This document shows positions 51,362 through 61,075 of a DNA stretch of 64,000 nt, piece by piece. This DNA is from Pantoea cypripedii (GTDB lineage Bacteria > Pseudomonadota > Gammaproteobacteria > Enterobacterales > Enterobacteriaceae). The first letter of the stretch is position 1. Each line of letters opens with the position of its first letter. Made by a program: the position numbers and the translations under genes. The stretch is taken from the NCBI RefSeq assembly GCF_011395035.1, contig NZ_CP024768.1:3819865-3883864 (forward strand), written 5' to 3'. A model generated the notes under the pieces. The model had not been told where the DNA came from and did no database searches. It worked only from the letters and a program-made list of their open reading frames with translations.

Positions 51362-51850
51362 TTACTGAACAGCGAACTGACGACGAATCTTTCTCATTAA
51401 TAAGAATAGCCAGGGCCAGAGAATACCGTCGACAACGCTACTCCAGAAGATTTCCGGACGAAAGGAGACATTAATCACCAAAAATTCCGCCCAAAAAACA
51501 ATAACATCCACCGCCAGCGACAGCACCATAACCATTAATGCCTGCTGCCACAACGCTAAGTTACGGAAAAGCTGGAATTTAAAGGCGACCAGGTAGGCAA
51601 CGATACTCAATGCCAGCGCACGCACGCCCAGCGTTGAACCGGCCACCAGATCCATGATGGCGCCCAGCACAAAGCCGGTGCCAACATTAACCCGGTGTGG
51701 CAACGCCAGCACCCAGTAGATGAGGATCAACAAAAGCCATGATGGCCGGAACATGTAGAACTGTTCTGGCCAGGGCATGATTTGCAGGATGAGGGCAATC
51801 AGAAAGGACAGCCAGATAACCCATCGGCCCTGGCTGCGATATCGACTCAA
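51362..51850 (-). CDS. mreD: Rod-shape protein MreD
   Basis: A 162-residue inner-membrane protein of five to six helices (for example WVIWLSFLIALILQIMPW). It belongs to the elongasome that directs side-wall synthesis. Same length as E. coli. It overlaps the mreC stop by four bases (ATGA). Confidence 0.97.
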   Translation of the reverse strand: MSRYRSQGRWVIWLSFLIALILQIMPWPEQFYMFRPSWLLLILIYWVLALPHRVNVGTGFVLGAIMDLVAGSTLGVRALALSIVAYLVAFKFQLFRNLALWQQALMVMVLSLAVDVIVFWAEFLVINVSFRPEIFWSSVVDGILWPWLFLLMRKIRRQFAVQ

Positions 51851-52872
51851 GGCTGGCCTCCACGCGTGTTCGCCGGTGTTACCTGCGAACTGCTGCCATT
51901 GCTGGCAGGCGCGGGTGGTCCCATTTGCTGACTAGTGGGTGCGGGCGGCCCCATCTCACCGGCTGGCGGTAAGACTTGCGGCATCATCTGCATTAAGCGT
52001 TCATTCGCAACACGATGCACTTCATCAGGCGCCATCGGCATATCGCCGTTACGATCCGCTCCCCATAACAGCAGCAGATAACGCAGACGCTGCAAACCTG
52101 CTGTCGGGCGAGCCTGGATAACGGTGTACGCACGCTGCGTATCCACTTTCACCGACGACACCACGGCAACCGGATAGCCTTCCGGGAAACGTCCACCCAG
52201 ACCCGAGGTAACCAGCACATCACCCACACGAATGTCGGTATTGCCTGGCAGATGCTCAAGTTGCAGATCTTCATTACAGCCGTTACCGGCCGCAATCACG
52301 CGGATATCATTACGCAGCACCTGAATCGGCAACGCATGGGAAGCGTCACAGATCAGCAGCACACGGCTGGTCACCTGGCCTACCGCCACCACCTGCCCCA
52401 CGACACCTTTATCGCTGATCACCGGCTGACCTTCGTAAACACCGTTTACGCTGCCTTTGTCGATAACCACCTGATCGGTGTAGGGATCGGTGCCGGTGGA
52501 GATCACCTGCGTCACCATCTTGTGCTCATCCTGGCGTAACGGTGAGCCGAGCAGCTCGCGCAGACGCGCGTTCTCCTGCTTATATTGCCCCAGCATCAGC
52601 AGGTCGCTGTTCTTCAGAAAGAGTTCACGACGCAGTGCTTTGTTTTCCAGTTCCAGCTGCTGACGTGAAGCCAGCGTGGCGGAAACGCCGTCAAGAAGCT
52701 CTCTTGGCCCGTTAGCCAGGAAGTAAAATGGACTGACCGATGTGTCCAGGTAGTTGCGAATCTGGGAAAAGGAGGCCACGCGGCTATCAGCGATAATGAT
52801 CGCGATGGCCACAATGACTGCCAGAAAGAGGCGCAACTGCAGGGATGGCCCCCTGCTAAAAATCGGCTTCAT
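51847..52872 (-). CDS. mreC: Rod-shape protein MreC
   Basis: A 341-residue bitopic protein with one membrane helix (about 12-30), a coiled coil (LASRQQLELENKALRREL) and a periplasmic beta domain (about 110-275) that contacts PBP2. The C-terminal tail is Pro/Gly/Ser-rich (PPAGEMGPPAPTSQQMG) and presumably disordered. It follows mreB after 148 bases. Confidence 0.96.
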   Translation of the reverse strand: MKPIFSRGPSLQLRLFLAVIVAIAIIIADSRVASFSQIRNYLDTSVSPFYFLANGPRELLDGVSATLASRQQLELENKALRRELFLKNSDLLMLGQYKQENARLRELLGSPLRQDEHKMVTQVISTGTDPYTDQVVIDKGSVNGVYEGQPVISDKGVVGQVVAVGQVTSRVLLICDASHALPIQVLRNDIRVIAAGNGCNEDLQLEHLPGNTDIRVGDVLVTSGLGGRFPEGYPVAVVSSVKVDTQRAYTVIQARPTAGLQRLRYLLLLWGADRNGDMPMAPDEVHRVANERLMQMMPQVLPPAGEMGPPAPTSQQMGPPAPASNGSSSQVTPANTRGGQP

Positions 52873-53020
52873 AAAATCTGCGTGTTCCTCGACATCAGGG
52901 AAGAAGCGCTGGTCCTAAGACCTGCGCCTCCAGGGCTGGACGCATCGTGCCGTCATGCGCAGCGTCGTCATCGGCGCTCATTCCCTGCGCAATTTGACCA
53001 CGGCCTCAGCCGATGAGGAT

Positions 53021-54064
53021 TTACTCCTCGCTGAACAAATCGCCGCCGTGCATGTCGATCATTTCCAACGCCTTACCACCACCACGCGCTACGCAGGTCA
53101 GCGGGTCTTCGGCCACGACCACCGGGATGCCGGTCTCTTCCATCAGCAGGCGATCGAGGTTACGCAGCAGCGCGCCCCCACCGGTCAGCACCATGCCACG
53201 CTCGGAGATGTCGGAAGCCAGTTCCGGCGGGCACTGCTCCAGCGCCACCATCACCGCACTTACGATACCGGTCAACGGTTCCTGCAGCGCTTCCAGAATT
53301 TCATTGGAGTTCAGCGTAAAGCCGCGCGGCACACCTTCAGCCAGGTTACGACCACGGACTTCGATTTCACGGACTTCATCGCCCGGATACGCAGAACCGA
53401 TCTCATGCTTAATACGCTCAGCGGTGGCTTCACCGATCAGCGAGCCGTAATTACGGCGTACATAATTAATGATAGCTTCATCGAAGCGGTCACCACCAAT
53501 ACGCACTGAAGAGGAGTAAACCACGCCGTTCAGAGAGATAACGGCAACTTCAGTGGTACCACCACCGATATCCACCACCATAGAACCGGTCGCTTCTGAT
53601 ACCGGCAGTCCGGCACCGATTGCAGCGGCCATCGGTTCTTCAATCAGAAAGACTTCACGCGCACCTGCGCCCTGCGCAGATTCACGGATAGCACGACGCT
53701 CAACCTGAGTTGCACCCACCGGCACACACACCAGCACACGCGGGCTGGGGCGCATAAAACTGTTGCTGTGCACTTGCTTAATAAAGTGCTGCAACATTTT
53801 TTCGGTGACGAAGAAGTCTGCAATTACACCGTCTTTCATCGGACGGATAGCAGCGATATTGCCCGGCGTACGGCCAAGCATCTGTTTGGCGTCATGACCA
53901 ACGGCGGCAACGCTCTTTGGGGAGCCGGCACGATCCTGACGAATGGCAACCACGGAAGGCTCGTTCAGCACGATGCCCTGTCCTTTTACATAAATCAGGG
54001 TATTCGCGGTACCCAGGTCAATGGACAAGTCATTGGAAAACATGCCACGAAATTTTTTAAACAT
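53021..54064 (-). CDS. mreB: Rod-shape actin homologue MreB
   Basis: A 347-residue actin-like ATPase that forms curved filaments under the membrane and positions the elongasome. N-terminal amphipathic start MFKKFRGMF, phosphate-1 loop SIDLGTANTLIYVKG, phosphate-2 VVDIGGGTTEVAVISL and adenosine motif GMVLTGGGALLRNL are all intact. Length identical to E. coli. First gene of mreBCD-yhdE-rng. Confidence 0.98.
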   Translation of the reverse strand: MFKKFRGMFSNDLSIDLGTANTLIYVKGQGIVLNEPSVVAIRQDRAGSPKSVAAVGHDAKQMLGRTPGNIAAIRPMKDGVIADFFVTEKMLQHFIKQVHSNSFMRPSPRVLVCVPVGATQVERRAIRESAQGAGAREVFLIEEPMAAAIGAGLPVSEATGSMVVDIGGGTTEVAVISLNGVVYSSSVRIGGDRFDEAIINYVRRNYGSLIGEATAERIKHEIGSAYPGDEVREIEVRGRNLAEGVPRGFTLNSNEILEALQEPLTGIVSAVMVALEQCPPELASDISERGMVLTGGGALLRNLDRLLMEETGIPVVVAEDPLTCVARGGGKALEMIDMHGGDLFSEE

Positions 54065-54374
54065 ACTAAGGGATAATCCTGCAAGCTGGGGGCGGAAAAT
54101 AAAATCCGCCTACTTTACCAACCACGCGAAGCCGCTACAAGGCGCAAAAACGTTCCGCTTCGGTGAGAAAATATGCTAGCTATTTTTTCCAGCAGTGTAT
54201 GCTGCGGTTCGCTAAGGAAAAATGGCGCAAAGCCGCCGCTTCCAGTGCCTTTCGCCCCACAAGCCGGGGCGATTTTCGACATAAAATCTAACATTTCCAG
54301 CATAGCTGCTGGCCGGCATAATTCAGGTTTACAGCGTAAAACAACCGTGAGCGCCGCTATCGGCCAATTAACGG
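54065..54374. other. mreB leader and upstream region
   Basis: About 310 bp with no gene. A 7-bp hairpin TCGCCCC/GGGGCGA (54252-54258 with 54266-54272) lies in the mreB leader direction. Several AT-rich stretches (54170-54185, 54280-54300) could carry the known multiple mreB promoters; none could be fixed by eye. Confidence 0.4.
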
Positions 54375-56321
54375 CTAAATTCGATAACGTTGTGAATGCT
54401 TTTTCACATTACTGTTTACCGGCAGCGAGGGTGCAAAGAAATCGCCCTGACCACCGGCGACCCCCAATCCTGCCAGCGTTTGCCACTCCGCACGCGTGCG
54501 TACACCGGCAGCAAAGACCTGAGTGGGGGTGGACTTACACACTTCCAGCAGACTTTGTACAAACAACTGATTTTCGGTGCGTCGTTCAATATTACGCACC
54601 AGACCGGGGTCCAGTTTGATTAACTCCACCGGAAATTGCTTGATATAAGCGCTGCTCACCACCGTTAATCCCGCCTGATTGACAGCGATGCGACAACCAA
54701 ACGCGCTGAGCATTCTGAAAATCGGCACTAAACGGTTGATGTGTTGACAAACATCCGCTTCGGCAAGTTCAAATAAAAATCGTTTTCTTTGTGATTTGCT
54801 GCATTGCAGCAGCAATTTTTGCAGCCAGCGCTGAAAAGGTCGCTGTACTAACGAATCAATATTCACCGGCAGCGCCAGAGTTTCATCAGGCCACATCTCG
54901 GTCAATGCGGCGATACGGGTCACCATCTGGCGATCCCAGCTATCGGCCATGCCCAGTTGCTGCACCAGCGGCATAAACTCGGCAGACACGACTTCTTTGT
55001 CACCATCAAAGATACGGGCCAGCATCTCCCGATGATGAACTTTTCCATCCAGCATGACGGCAGGTTTCTGGTACAGACGAGGTCCACCACGACTCTGGGT
55101 ATTTTCCAGCAGCGTTCGCCAGCGCACACTGCCGCGCCCCATATCCAGCAGGTTACCCTCGCCGATTGACCAGTTGTTACCCCCCTGCAAGGCAGCGCGA
55201 CGCGTGGCCATTTCAACGTTTTCCATTACCTGTGGCACGCTGAGCCCACTACGCCAGGCGCTGATGCCGATATGGATCAGATCATCACGATCCACCAGGC
55301 GCATCGGCGGCAGGGAGTCCACGGCATTGATCAGTTGATCAGCAATATTGTTGGCTTCTTTCAGGGTTCGGTGCGGCAGCAGCACAGCGAAATCACTGCG
55401 GAAATAACGGGCCAGCAGTGCGCCAGGATAACGTAGCACGAAGGTGGACAGCATATTAATGAGATCAAACTGGTACTCTTCGGCCAGCGCGGAGCCGAGC
55501 GTTTCATGCTGTGTTTCAAGATCGGGCAGGCGCACCATCATCACCACACCATGGGTGCCAACATCTTCCTGATCTTCCAGCAGCGTCGCCAGTTGGTTAT
55601 CGAAGAACAGCCGGTTGTTCAACCCGGTCCGCGAATCCTGTGCGGCAAACGTGCGAATCAGGGTATCGATGCGCAATCGCTGCTCGCCCGCCTCCAGCAA
55701 ATCATGTAGCAGGAGATCGATCGCGTGGCTGGCCTTGGGTGGCCATTCCACCGCTTCATTATCCCGAGCCTGGCGATCGCCCGCCAGAATACGCTCGGAA
55801 CGCGCCTCCAGCCTCTCCATATTGCGCCAGTGGCTGTTCAGCCAGCGATGCGTCATCACCAGCAATGACGCCATGATCATCACCACGGTAAAAATGACCA
55901 CCAGCGTGTAAGCACCGGTGAAGGAGCGAAACCAGGTTTTAGCCGGATCAAGCACCACCACACGCAGCATCATCCCCGGGGAATGCTCCAGCGGCAGATC
56001 GAACTGGATAAAACGGTTCGGCTCATCTTCCAGCATCGGATGTTCGTGGCGGGCAAGGCGAAACAACGTGCGTTCGCCGTCTCGTAGCTCCAGCTGTTCG
56101 GCATTAATCACCGGCATAATGCGCGACAGCCATTGCGTCAGATCCTGAGGCGATTGAGTGATTAAGGCTTTGTCGACTTCGGTCGCCAGGGTTTGTACCC
56201 GGGTTTCCACCCGCTGCTGTGACAACCAGACAAAACTAAAAGCGCAGCCCACCAGCATCAACAACATCGCCAGTAAGCTTAATAATGTAATAAACGCAGA
56301 AAACTTCGTGGTTAATCGCAT
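54375..56321 (-). CDS. csrD: CsrD, regulator of CsrB/CsrC decay
   Basis: A 648-residue membrane protein (E. coli 646) that promotes RNase E cleavage of the CsrB and CsrC small RNAs. Two membrane helices (about 8-28 and 136-156) bracket a periplasmic part. A HAMP-like segment, a degenerate GGDEF domain (FRSDFAVLL in place of GGDEF) and a degenerate EAL domain (EMLARI) follow, so it should not make or break c-di-GMP. As in E. coli it lies upstream of mreB, in the same direction. Confidence 0.96.
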   Translation of the reverse strand: MRLTTKFSAFITLLSLLAMLLMLVGCAFSFVWLSQQRVETRVQTLATEVDKALITQSPQDLTQWLSRIMPVINAEQLELRDGERTLFRLARHEHPMLEDEPNRFIQFDLPLEHSPGMMLRVVVLDPAKTWFRSFTGAYTLVVIFTVVMIMASLLVMTHRWLNSHWRNMERLEARSERILAGDRQARDNEAVEWPPKASHAIDLLLHDLLEAGEQRLRIDTLIRTFAAQDSRTGLNNRLFFDNQLATLLEDQEDVGTHGVVMMVRLPDLETQHETLGSALAEEYQFDLINMLSTFVLRYPGALLARYFRSDFAVLLPHRTLKEANNIADQLINAVDSLPPMRLVDRDDLIHIGISAWRSGLSVPQVMENVEMATRRAALQGGNNWSIGEGNLLDMGRGSVRWRTLLENTQSRGGPRLYQKPAVMLDGKVHHREMLARIFDGDKEVVSAEFMPLVQQLGMADSWDRQMVTRIAALTEMWPDETLALPVNIDSLVQRPFQRWLQKLLLQCSKSQRKRFLFELAEADVCQHINRLVPIFRMLSAFGCRIAVNQAGLTVVSSAYIKQFPVELIKLDPGLVRNIERRTENQLFVQSLLEVCKSTPTQVFAAGVRTRAEWQTLAGLGVAGGQGDFFAPSLPVNSNVKKHSQRYRI

Positions 56322-56615
56322 CCCTGTGCCTGTATCACTGCGGTTATGAATGAAAAAGAACCCGCGGCACCAGCCTCACTGGCGCAAACCTGAGCAAAAT
56401 AGCATAAATCACCGCCTGAAACAGCGTTCAGCCACCATCGCGACCTATTCAGGGGCGAGTATAACGATAAACAGGGAATACCTGACTTTCATCTGATTTT
56501 TTTCGTCCTATTCTCAACATAAGCGCAGCCAGGAAATTTCACATTTTACGGCTCTTGCTGGCGCGTATAACGGGATTTGCTCATGCTTGCCTTATACATT
56601 CAGCCGGAGAATTCC

Positions 56616-57620
56616 ATGAAGCCGAAGCATTCCCTTTCTGAAGCCGATGTGACGCCAGAAAGTATCTTCAATATGCAGCGTCGTCAGGTGCTGAAGGCCC
56701 TTGGCCTGGGTGCTGCTGCTGCCAGCCTGCCACGGGTCGCACAGGCCGATGTACTCAGCTGGTTCAAAGGCAACGATCGCCCCGCCGCGCCAGCTGGAAA
56801 AGCGCTGCAATTCAGTAAACCGCCCGCCTGGCAGGCGGATTTACCGCTCACGCCCTTTGATAAGGTCGCGGGCTACAATAACTTCTATGAATTTGGCCTC
56901 GATAAGGCCGATCCAGCCGCCAATGCCGGAACGCTGAAGACGGATCCCTGGCAGCTACGTATTGAAGGCGAAGTCGCAAAACCGATCACGCTGGATATGG
57001 ATGACATCTTTAAACGTTTTGCGATGGAGCAGCGTATCTATCGCATGCGCTGTGTTGAAGCCTGGTCAATGGTGATCCCCTGGGTGGGATTTGAGCTGAA
57101 CAAGTTACTGAAACTGGCGGAACCCACCAGCAATGCGCGTTTTGTGGCGTTTCAGACGCTCTACGCCCCGGATCAAATGCCAGGTCAGAAAGATCGCTTT
57201 ATCGGCGGCGGGCTGGATTATCCTTATGTCGAGGGATTACGTATGGATGAAGCGATGCATCCCCTGACCCTGCTCAGCACCGGCGTGTATGGCAAAGCGT
57301 TGCCACCACAAAATGGCGCGCCGATCCGCCTGACCGTACCGTGGAAATACGGTTTTAAAGGCATTAAATCGATCGTCAAAATTACCCTGACACACGATCA
57401 GCCGCCGACCACCTGGAATCAAATCGCCGCTAATGAATATGGGTTTTATGCCAACGTTAACCCGCATGTCGATCATCCCCGCTGGTCGCAGGCGACGGAG
57501 CGTTTTATTGGTCCGGGGGGCATTCTGAAGGTGGAACGCCAGCCAACGCTGCTGTTTAACGGCTATGCCAAAGAGGTAGCCTCGCTCTATCACGGGCTGG
57601 ATTTACGGGAGAACTACTGA
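56616..57620 (+). CDS. msrP: Periplasmic methionine sulfoxide reductase, catalytic subunit MsrP
   Basis: A 334-residue molybdopterin enzyme that repairs oxidised methionines in periplasmic proteins. The N-terminus has a Tat signal (RRQVLKALGLGAAAASLP ending AQA). The molybdenum-ligand Cys is in RMRCVEAWSM, and GAPIRLTVPWKYGFKGIKSI belongs to the sulfite-oxidase fold. The start at 56616 has CGGAGA upstream and gives the E. coli length. It is followed directly by msrQ (TGA then GTG). Confidence 0.96.
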   Translation: MKPKHSLSEADVTPESIFNMQRRQVLKALGLGAAAASLPRVAQADVLSWFKGNDRPAAPAGKALQFSKPPAWQADLPLTPFDKVAGYNNFYEFGLDKADPAANAGTLKTDPWQLRIEGEVAKPITLDMDDIFKRFAMEQRIYRMRCVEAWSMVIPWVGFELNKLLKLAEPTSNARFVAFQTLYAPDQMPGQKDRFIGGGLDYPYVEGLRMDEAMHPLTLLSTGVYGKALPPQNGAPIRLTVPWKYGFKGIKSIVKITLTHDQPPTTWNQIAANEYGFYANVNPHVDHPRWSQATERFIGPGGILKVERQPTLLFNGYAKEVASLYHGLDLRENY

Positions 57621-58223
57621 GTGCGTCTGACATTACGCCATATCACCTGGCTGAAAGTGGTGCTGCATCTGGCGGCTTTTCTGCCGCTGGTGTGGCTGTT
57701 TTTTGCCGCCAGTCAGGGCTGGTTAAGCGCCGATCCGGCCAAAGATATCCAGCATTTTACCGGCAGAATGGCACTTAAATTGTTGCTGGCGACGCTATTG
57801 GTCAGCCCATTAACGCGTTACGCCAAACAACCCCTGCTGATTCGCACCCGTCGCATGCTCGGTCTGTGGTGCTTCGCCTGGGCCTGTCTGCATCTGCTGA
57901 GTTATTATCTGCTGGAATTAGGTGTCAATAATCTGCGATTACTCGGCAGTGAGTTGATATCCCGCCCCTACCTGACACTGGGTATTATCTGCTGGCTGGT
58001 GCTGTTTGCGCTGGCAATCACCTCCTTTCAACGCGCACAACGTAAATTGGGACGTCGCTGGCAAACTCTGCACAATGGTATCTATCTGGTGGCGATCCTC
58101 GCACCTATTCACTATCTTTGGTCAGTTAAAGTCCTGTCACCACAGCCGCTGATTTATGCTTTGCTGGCTCTGCTGCTGTTGGGCTGGCGTTACAATAAGT
58201 TGCGAAAACTATTCTCCCGATAA
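57621..58223 (+). CDS. msrQ: Membrane heme subunit MsrQ
   Basis: A 200-residue b-type heme membrane protein (E. coli 211) that passes electrons from the respiratory chain or Fre to MsrP. Six helices can be traced, with conserved His in HFTGRMALKLLLATLLVSP, CLHLLSYYLLEL and HNGIYLVAILAPIHYLWS. The GTG start follows the msrP stop with no gap. Confidence 0.94.
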   Translation: MRLTLRHITWLKVVLHLAAFLPLVWLFFAASQGWLSADPAKDIQHFTGRMALKLLLATLLVSPLTRYAKQPLLIRTRRMLGLWCFAWACLHLLSYYLLELGVNNLRLLGSELISRPYLTLGIICWLVLFALAITSFQRAQRKLGRRWQTLHNGIYLVAILAPIHYLWSVKVLSPQPLIYALLALLLLGWRYNKLRKLFSR

Positions 58224-58455
58224 TTTCTGCACGGTTGTCATCCTGCTGCAATTTCTGTTAAAAGGTGTGGCCTTCTGGCCGCATCCGATCATCTTCGCAG
58301 ATAAGACCAGTATTTTGCTGCGAATTGCGACGAAACGGATATAATGCCCGGCTTTATTGCAAGTGAAGTCTTCTTTTTCACTCGGAAGAGTGACAAAGGA
58401 AGATTGTCGCGGTATTTTACGCGATGCCTGAATAATTGCAGGAGATAGCAGCAAG

Positions 58456-58908
58456 ATGGCGCACAACTTTCACATACTGCTTTTGAACGGACCCAACCTG
58501 AATTTGCTGGGAACGCGTGAGCCTGAGAAGTATGGGCACACCACGCTGGCGCAAATTGTCAGCGATCTGACGCAACAGGCTGATCAGCACCATGTGAAAT
58601 TGAGTCATTTGCAATCGAACGCGGAGTTTCAATTGATCGATCGTATTCACGAGGCCAGAGGCAATGTGGATTACATCATCATCAATCCAGCGGCATTCAC
58701 ACACACCAGCGTCGCGCTGCGTGATGCCCTGCTGGCGGTCGATATTCCCTTTATCGAGGTGCATCTGACCAATGTGCATGCACGCGAACCGTTCCGCCAT
58801 CACTCCTATCTTTCCGATGTATCTGCCGGTGTCATCTGTGGACTTGGCGCTGACGGATACTCGTGGGCTTTACAAACGGCCGTAAAACGCCTGACACATT
58901 CCAATTAA
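58456..58908 (+). CDS. aroQ: Type II 3-dehydroquinate dehydratase
   Basis: A 150-residue enzyme of the shikimate pathway. Type II motifs are plain: LLNGPNLNLLGTREPEKYG with the catalytic Tyr, NPAAFTHTSVALRDAL, and EVHLTNVHAREPFRHHSYLS. E. coli K-12 uses the unrelated type I AroD instead. The gene stands 21 bases before accB and is likely co-transcribed with accBC, an arrangement seen in Yersinia, Erwinia and relatives. Confidence 0.96.
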   Translation: MAHNFHILLLNGPNLNLLGTREPEKYGHTTLAQIVSDLTQQADQHHVKLSHLQSNAEFQLIDRIHEARGNVDYIIINPAAFTHTSVALRDALLAVDIPFIEVHLTNVHAREPFRHHSYLSDVSAGVICGLGADGYSWALQTAVKRLTHSN

Positions 58909-58929
58909 ACAGAGTACGGAACCACACTC

Positions 58930-59400
58930 ATGGATATTCGTAAAATTAAGAAACTGATCGAACTGGTTGAAGAGTCTGGCATCGCTGAGCTGGAAATCTC
59001 TGAGGGCGAAGAGTCCGTTCGTATCAGCCGTTCACCTGCCAATGTCGGTTATCCTATGATGCAGCAGGCTTATGCTGCACCTGCGCCGCAGGTTGCTCCT
59101 CTGGCTGCTGCGGTTGCCCCTGCTGTTGCTGCACCGGTTGCGGAAGCCGCTAAACCGGAAATCAGCGGCCACATCGTGCGTTCACCGATGGTAGGCACCT
59201 TCTATCGCACCCCTAGCCCGGACGCGAAAGCCTTTATCGAAGTCGGCCAGAAAGTTAACGCCGGCGATACCCTGTGCATCGTTGAAGCGATGAAAATGAT
59301 GAACCAGATCGAAGCCGACAAATCCGGCGTTGTGAAAGCGATTCTGGTGGAAAGTGGCCAGCCGGTTGAATTTGACGAGCCGCTGGTTGTCATCGAATAA
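58930..59400 (+). CDS. accB: Biotin carboxyl carrier protein AccB
   Basis: A 156-residue subunit of acetyl-CoA carboxylase. The N-terminal segment (MDIRKIKKLIELVEESGIAELEI) is followed by an Ala/Pro-rich linker (about 50-80) and the biotinyl domain, with biotin on Lys of VEAMKMMNQIE near residue 122. Eleven bases before accC. Confidence 0.98.
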   Translation: MDIRKIKKLIELVEESGIAELEISEGEESVRISRSPANVGYPMMQQAYAAPAPQVAPLAAAVAPAVAAPVAEAAKPEISGHIVRSPMVGTFYRTPSPDAKAFIEVGQKVNAGDTLCIVEAMKMMNQIEADKSGVVKAILVESGQPVEFDEPLVVIE

Positions 59401-59411
59401 CGAGGCGAACC

Positions 59412-60758
59412 ATGCTGGATAAAATTGTCATTGCTAACCGCGGTGAGATCGCGTTGCGCATTCTGCGTGCCTGTAAAGAACTGGGCATCAAGACTGTGGC
59501 GGTGCACTCCACGGCGGACCGCGACCTGAAGCACGTGCTGCTGGCTGACGAAACTGTCTGCATCGGCCCGGCGCAGTCGGTCAAAAGTTATCTCAATATC
59601 CCGGCCCTGATCTCCGCCGCCGAAATTACCGGCGCGGTTGCGATCCACCCGGGTTATGGCTTCCTGTCTGAGAACGCCGATTTCGCCGAGCAGGTTGAAC
59701 GTTCTGGCTTTATCTTTATCGGCCCGAAAGCGGACACCATCCGCCTGATGGGTGACAAAGTGTCGGCGATCACCGCAATGAAAAAAGCCGGTGTACCGAC
59801 CGTACCAGGTTCCGATGGCCCACTGACCGAAGACATGGATAAAAACCGTGCCTTCGCCAAACGCATCGGCTATCCGGTCATCATCAAAGCCTCTGGCGGC
59901 GGCGGTGGTCGTGGTATGCGTGTCGTGCGCAGCGACAAGGATCTCGAGCAGTCCATTAACATGACGAAAGCGGAAGCCAAAGCGGCTTTCAACAACGACA
60001 TGGTTTATATGGAGAAATACCTCGAAAATCCACGTCACATCGAAATCCAGGTCATGGCCGATGGCCAGGGCAACGCGATTTATCTGGCAGAACGCGACTG
60101 CTCCATGCAGCGTCGTCACCAGAAAGTGGTTGAAGAAGCACCAGCACCGGGCATCACGCCAGAGCTGCGCAGCTTCATCGGCGATCGCTGTGCCAAAGCC
60201 TGTGTAGATATCGGTTACCGTGGCGCAGGCACCTTTGAGTTCCTGTTCGAAAACGGTGAGTTCTACTTTATCGAGATGAACACCCGTATTCAGGTAGAGC
60301 ATCCGGTCACCGAGATGATCACCGGCGTTGACCTGATCAAAGAACAGCTGCGCATTGCCGCCGGCCAGCCGCTGTCTATCCGTCAGGAAGATGTGATGAT
60401 TCGCGGCCATGCGGTGGAATGCCGTATCAACGCCGAAGACCCGAACACCTTCCTGCCAAGCCCGGGTAAGATCACGCGTTTCCACGCACCGGGTGGCTTT
60501 GGTGTGCGCTGGGAATCGCATATCTATGCCGGATACACGGTACCGCCGTACTACGATTCCATGATCGGCAAGCTGATCACTTACGGTGAAAACCGTGACG
60601 TGGCCATTGCCCGCATGAAAAATGCGCTGGCGGAATTGATCATTGACGGGATCAAGACCAACGTCGAACTGCAGATGAAAATCATGTCCGACGAAAACTT
60701 CCAGCAGGGTGGTACCAATATCCACTACCTGGAGAAAAAACTCGGCATGCAAGAGTAA
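59412..60758 (+). CDS. accC: Biotin carboxylase AccC
   Basis: A 448-residue ATP-grasp enzyme that carboxylates biotin on AccB. MLDKIVIANRGEIALRILRA, the glycine-rich loop KASGGGGGRGMRVV, and the catalytic EMNTRIQVEHPVTEM are all conserved. One residue shorter than E. coli. Followed by a terminator. Confidence 0.98.
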   Translation: MLDKIVIANRGEIALRILRACKELGIKTVAVHSTADRDLKHVLLADETVCIGPAQSVKSYLNIPALISAAEITGAVAIHPGYGFLSENADFAEQVERSGFIFIGPKADTIRLMGDKVSAITAMKKAGVPTVPGSDGPLTEDMDKNRAFAKRIGYPVIIKASGGGGGRGMRVVRSDKDLEQSINMTKAEAKAAFNNDMVYMEKYLENPRHIEIQVMADGQGNAIYLAERDCSMQRRHQKVVEEAPAPGITPELRSFIGDRCAKACVDIGYRGAGTFEFLFENGEFYFIEMNTRIQVEHPVTEMITGVDLIKEQLRIAAGQPLSIRQEDVMIRGHAVECRINAEDPNTFLPSPGKITRFHAPGGFGVRWESHIYAGYTVPPYYDSMIGKLITYGENRDVAIARMKNALAELIIDGIKTNVELQMKIMSDENFQQGGTNIHYLEKKLGMQE

Positions 60759-60782
60759 TCCCTGCAACGCAGAGTTCCTTTG

Positions 60783-60812
60783 AGGCCGGTTAAACCGGCC
60801 TTTTTCATTTTT
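60783..60812 (+). terminator. Terminator of the aroQ-accBC operon
   Basis: Perfect stem AGGCCGGT/ACCGGCCT with a TAA loop (60783-60801), followed by TTTTCATTTTTG. Confidence 0.93.
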
Positions 60813-60829
60813 GTTGCCTTTGAGGTTGC

Positions 60830-61075
60830 ATGATGGATTGGCGTTTTGTGCAAGCGAATAAAGAGGCGCGCTGGGCGTTTTATCTGGCGCTGGCGTATCT
60901 CGCTGTGTGGGGGCTTTCCGCCTGGCTGGGGGGGAATGCGGCTGGAATAACTGGCCTGCCCCGTTGGTTTGAGCTCTCCTGCCTGTTTGCTCCCGTGCTG
61001 TTTATTGTGTTGTGCTGGTTGATGGTACGGATGGTTTTCCGCGATATGTCACTGGAGGACAAAGATGGAAAGTGA
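60830..61075 (+). CDS. yhdT: YhdT, small DUF997 membrane protein
   Basis: An 81-residue protein with two membrane helices (about 15-35 and 47-68). E. coli has the same gene directly upstream of panF. Function unknown; its tight link to panF suggests a role with the transporter. Its end overlaps the panF start by 11 bases. Confidence 0.94.
   Translation: MMDWRFVQANKEARWAFYLALAYLAVWGLSAWLGGNAAGITGLPRWFELSCLFAPVLFIVLCWLMVRMVFRDMSLEDKDGK

Noticed and set aside
59202..60767. 521-codon frame antisense to accB-accC
   Set aside because: Mirror of two highly conserved genes with biased codon use; no independent evidence of coding.
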